The position numbers were made by a program, and so were the translations under genes. Shown one piece after another: positions 4,802 through 7,252 of a DNA stretch of 7,252 bases (positions are counted from its first letter, which is position 1; each line of letters begins with the position of its first letter). Under the pieces are notes generated by a model. It ran no database searches, was not told the DNA's origin, and worked only from the letters and a program-made list of their open reading frames with translations. The stretch spans positions 1 through 7,252 of the forward strand of contig JAOZTO010000122.1 in the NCBI GenBank assembly GCA_029942265.1, in the 5' to 3' direction. Source of the stretch: Desulfocapsa sp. (GTDB lineage Bacteria > Desulfobacterota > Desulfobulbia > Desulfobulbales > Desulfocapsaceae).

Positions 4802-7252
4802 ATGATAACAAACTTATTTAAACATTGGACATATAGAGTTTTTGCACCCGGTACCGTGTTACAGGCAACCTATAGTGCTTTTCAGGAACTACTTGCCTGT
4901 GACCATCTTTGCCATGAGATGATGTCAGAACTCGAAAGTATTTACTATCAAGGGAAAAAGGAAGATTTTTGTAAAATTTGTTTAAAGTACGATGCACTTG
5001 TGAGCGATATTTCCGCTATGGTGCATCAACTAGAACAGATGAATCCTGGTGCGTATGTAGATCTTCCGTCTTATCTGAGAAAGTTTGATTTCTATGCCAG
5101 ATACTTCTTAGCTCCCCCAAAACTTAACTTTGGAGAACCATTTGTTGGTTCATTAAAGAGTGACATAATTACAACAGAACTTGCCGGTTCTAAAACAACT
5201 ACGCTTGTTGAGTTATCCAAGACACTCAATCTCCAAATTCCAGAGGGTTTTCTGATAAGCACAAATTGTTTTTCATACCTATTGGAATATAACAATTTAC
5301 GCCCTTCAATTAATGCATTGCTCGCTGAAATCGACATACAAAACCTACCACTACTGGCTGCAATTTCAACAAAACTGCAAACATTAATTGAAACTTCTGA
5401 AATTCCTACCGAAATACAACGGAAAATTCATGAGATCCATAATTTAATGCCACAACAGAATCCAAAGGATTCATTACTTGCAATCAGAAGCAGTGCACTC
5501 AGCGAAGATGGGCAATGCTCATTCGCAGGTCAGTACAACAGCTTTTTGAATGTTACCGAAGACCAATTGATTACTAGTTACCTTAAAGTACTCAGCAGCA
5601 AATACAGCCCGGAAGCACTTGCCTATCGTATTAATTGTGGACTCAGTGACGAGGAAACACCGATGGCAGTCATGGTTCTCCGTATGATCAACCCTATATC
5701 TGCCGGCGTAATGTATACAGTGTGTCCTTCTGGAACTGATAACGAAACAATTTTTATCCATGCAGCAGAAGGACTTGGAGACACTGTGGTTAGCGGTACA
5801 ACCCTCCCTGAAGTTTATGCTGTCCCTAAGGTTTTGTCACATTCTCACATCAATCATCTATCATTGAACAATCATTTCTTAACTGACGCTCAGATAGAAA
5901 CATTGCACACATTCGGACTAAAAATTGAACAACATTTTGGTAAACCACAGGATATTGAGTGGGCACTGAATCAAGACGGGAAATTTGTTTTTCTTCAAAG
6001 CAGACCCCTACATATGCATCAATATCCAGTTGAGACGTCAAACCATATTTCTGACAAAACCATAAAACCGTTATTCTGTAGTGGTGTTATGGCATCTTCT
6101 GGTAATGCAAGTGGCAAAGCATGGTGTCTGGATACGCTCCATACTGTTGATTGTATAGAAGAAGGTTCAATTTTAATCATTCGGGAAACACTACCTGGCT
6201 ATGCTCGTATTTTACATCGGGTAAATGGCGTTATTGCAGAACTTGGCAGTTCTGCCGGACACTTTGCAACGGTATGCAGAGAATTTGGAATTCCGCTTCT
6301 CCTTGGTGTAAAAGAAGACATTAATAGTATCAAGCATGGCCAACTACTCAGTATTGCAGCAGACGATACTCGTGTTTATCTTGGGAACAAGGTAAAACTC
6401 ACAAAAAAAATACCATCATATATACGTGATAAAGACCTTCCATTTTTTCGTAAATTACGTTCTGTTCTTAAATTTATCACTCCTTTGAATCTGGTTGATC
6501 ATAATTCTAAAGATTTCCTTCCTGAATCCTGTAGGTCTCTTCATGATATTATACGATTTTCACATGAAATGGCGGTACGGAATATGTTCTCCATTGGTGA
6601 TCGCTGTAGTGGACAAAAGGGTACAAAAAAGAAATTACAGACTACTCTCCCCTTTGAAATGTACTTAGTTGATGTGGATAACGGCTTTGAAAAAATTGCC
6701 GATACCGTGACTATGGTCACTATCAACATGATTCGTTCAATTCCCTTTCAAGCACTCTGGAATGGTCTAAATCATCGCAGTATCATCTGGGAAGAACAGG
6801 CCTACTACGATTGGAAAAGCTACGATAAAATTGCCATGACTGACGCTTTTGCCTTTCAATCAGATAAAGATTCAGCAAGTTATGCTGTACTCGGTGAAGA
6901 GTATCTCAATATAAATATTCGTTTTGGCTATCACTTTACTGTGATCGATGCCCTATGCACACTTGATTCAAATAATAGTTACTGCACTATGCGTTTTGCT
7001 GGTGGCGGAGGTGATTTTGCAGGACGAGAATTACGCATACTCTTTCTCAATGAAGTGCTCACACGTCTTGGTTTTGAAGTCATAATCAAGGGAGATCTTC
7101 TTGATGCTCGTATTAGTGGTATATCAAGTGAAGTCCTTATAGACCGTATTGAATTACTCGGTAAACTACTGGGTATTACAAAGCAAATGGATATGCGTTT
7201 GAAAAATATTACAATGGTTACTGAACTAGTAGAAGCTTTTTTTAATGGTAAA
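4802..7252 (+). CDS. PEP/pyruvate-binding (PPDK_N) and phosphohistidine-domain protein, 3' end missing
   Basis: 817 codons are visible and the frame is open at the right edge. Residues 1-115 are a mostly helical N-terminal region (LFKHWTYRVFAPGTVLQATY near the start). About residues 119-403 match the ATP-grasp PPDK_N domain: LAGSKTTTL (127-135), IPEGFL, AIRSSALSED with R229, AGVMYT (301-306), GLGDTVVSG (324-332), then QDIEWA and LQSRPL with E386, Q399 and R401. Residues 428 to about 540 are a PEP-utiliser swivelling domain with the phospho-accepting H487 in ELGSSAGHFATVCREFGIP. The remainder (about 545-817) is not the PEP/pyruvate TIM barrel of PEP synthase or pyruvate phosphate dikinase. It contains a Gly-rich AGGGGD at 733-738 and I do not recognise it. 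ATP-dependent transfer of phosphate through His is likely; the acceptor is unknown. The ATG at 4802 is the first possible start after the TGA at 4793-4795. The ribosome binding site is poor (GGAC at 4787-4790), perhaps because coupling to the upstream gene was lost. Confidence 0.88.
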   Translation, partial: MITNLFKHWTYRVFAPGTVLQATYSAFQELLACDHLCHEMMSELESIYYQGKKEDFCKICLKYDALVSDISAMVHQLEQMNPGAYVDLPSYLRKFDFYARYFLAPPKLNFGEPFVGSLKSDIITTELAGSKTTTLVELSKTLNLQIPEGFLISTNCFSYLLEYNNLRPSINALLAEIDIQNLPLLAAISTKLQTLIETSEIPTEIQRKIHEIHNLMPQQNPKDSLLAIRSSALSEDGQCSFAGQYNSFLNVTEDQLITSYLKVLSSKYSPEALAYRINCGLSDEETPMAVMVLRMINPISAGVMYTVCPSGTDNETIFIHAAEGLGDTVVSGTTLPEVYAVPKVLSHSHINHLSLNNHFLTDAQIETLHTFGLKIEQHFGKPQDIEWALNQDGKFVFLQSRPLHMHQYPVETSNHISDKTIKPLFCSGVMASSGNASGKAWCLDTLHTVDCIEEGSILIIRETLPGYARILHRVNGVIAELGSSAGHFATVCREFGIPLLLGVKEDINSIKHGQLLSIAADDTRVYLGNKVKLTKKIPSYIRDKDLPFFRKLRSVLKFITPLNLVDHNSKDFLPESCRSLHDIIRFSHEMAVRNMFSIGDRCSGQKGTKKKLQTTLPFEMYLVDVDNGFEKIADTVTMVTINMIRSIPFQALWNGLNHRSIIWEEQAYYDWKSYDKIAMTDAFAFQSDKDSASYAVLGEEYLNINIRFGYHFTVIDALCTLDSNNSYCTMRFAGGGGDFAGRELRILFLNEVLTRLGFEVIIKGDLLDARISGISSEVLIDRIELLGKLLGITKQMDMRLKNITMVTELVEAFFNGK

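Noticed and set aside
4792..4821. Nine-codon ATG frame beginning at 4792 just before the PEP-protein start
   Set aside because: It is too short to call; its start lies out of frame with the main gene and it has no ribosome binding site of note.
5092..6729. Minus-strand frames opposite the PEP/pyruvate-binding gene
   Set aside because: All are antisense to conserved PPDK_N and phosphohistidine motifs.
4802..7252. Annotation as phosphoenolpyruvate synthase (ppsA) or pyruvate phosphate dikinase
   Set aside because: The PEP/pyruvate barrel is not seen after the phosphohistidine domain, so the metabolic enzyme name is not supported.

Overview
The window suggests a low-GC, marine-type sulfate reducer of the Desulfovibrionaceae (Desulfobacterota). 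The best clue is the small minus-strand ferredoxin, which has the Asp-for-Cys cluster ligand known from Desulfovibrio africanus ferredoxin III. The clade is an inference; I could not search a database. No rRNA, tRNA or CRISPR array was seen.

Layout. Positions 1-432 (minus) hold the N-terminal 144 codons of a small multi-pass membrane protein of unknown function that runs off the left edge. Positions 515-703 (minus) hold the ferredoxin, with a strong ribosome binding site, a candidate promoter and a hairpin terminator at 462-489. Positions 704-1180 are a noncoding divergent region with a palindrome, a 16-bp direct repeat pair and a roughly 51-bp segment that recurs at 4690-4741. Positions 1181-1543 (plus) encode a 120-residue unknown protein with a CxC/CxxC cysteine pattern. 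A long inverted repeat (1621-1663) precedes a 905-residue envelope protein (1725-4442): membrane anchor, about 690 residues of coiled coil, two calcium-type TSP3 repeats with paired cysteines, and an OmpA-like peptidoglycan-binding domain.

Directly overlapping that stop codon is the first part of a nucleotidyltransferase-like gene (NTP_transf_5 type). It is cut after about 63 codons by a roughly 160-bp element with terminal inverted repeats (4625-4785). Seventeen bases beyond the element begins a large PEP/pyruvate-binding protein (4802 to the right edge, 817 codons visible). It has an ATP-grasp PPDK_N domain and a phosphohistidine domain. The TIM barrel of PEP synthase is absent from the visible part, which instead holds a C-terminal region I do not recognise.

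How they fit together. From 1725 rightward all genes are on the plus strand and tightly spaced, so the OmpA-like protein, the broken nucleotidyltransferase and the PEP/pyruvate-binding protein probably were one operon. The element appears to have replaced most of the middle gene. The ferredoxin and the left membrane protein form a separate minus-strand unit. The most notable points are the very long tether-like OmpA protein, the operon remodelled by a non-autonomous repeat, and the atypical PEP-utilising protein.
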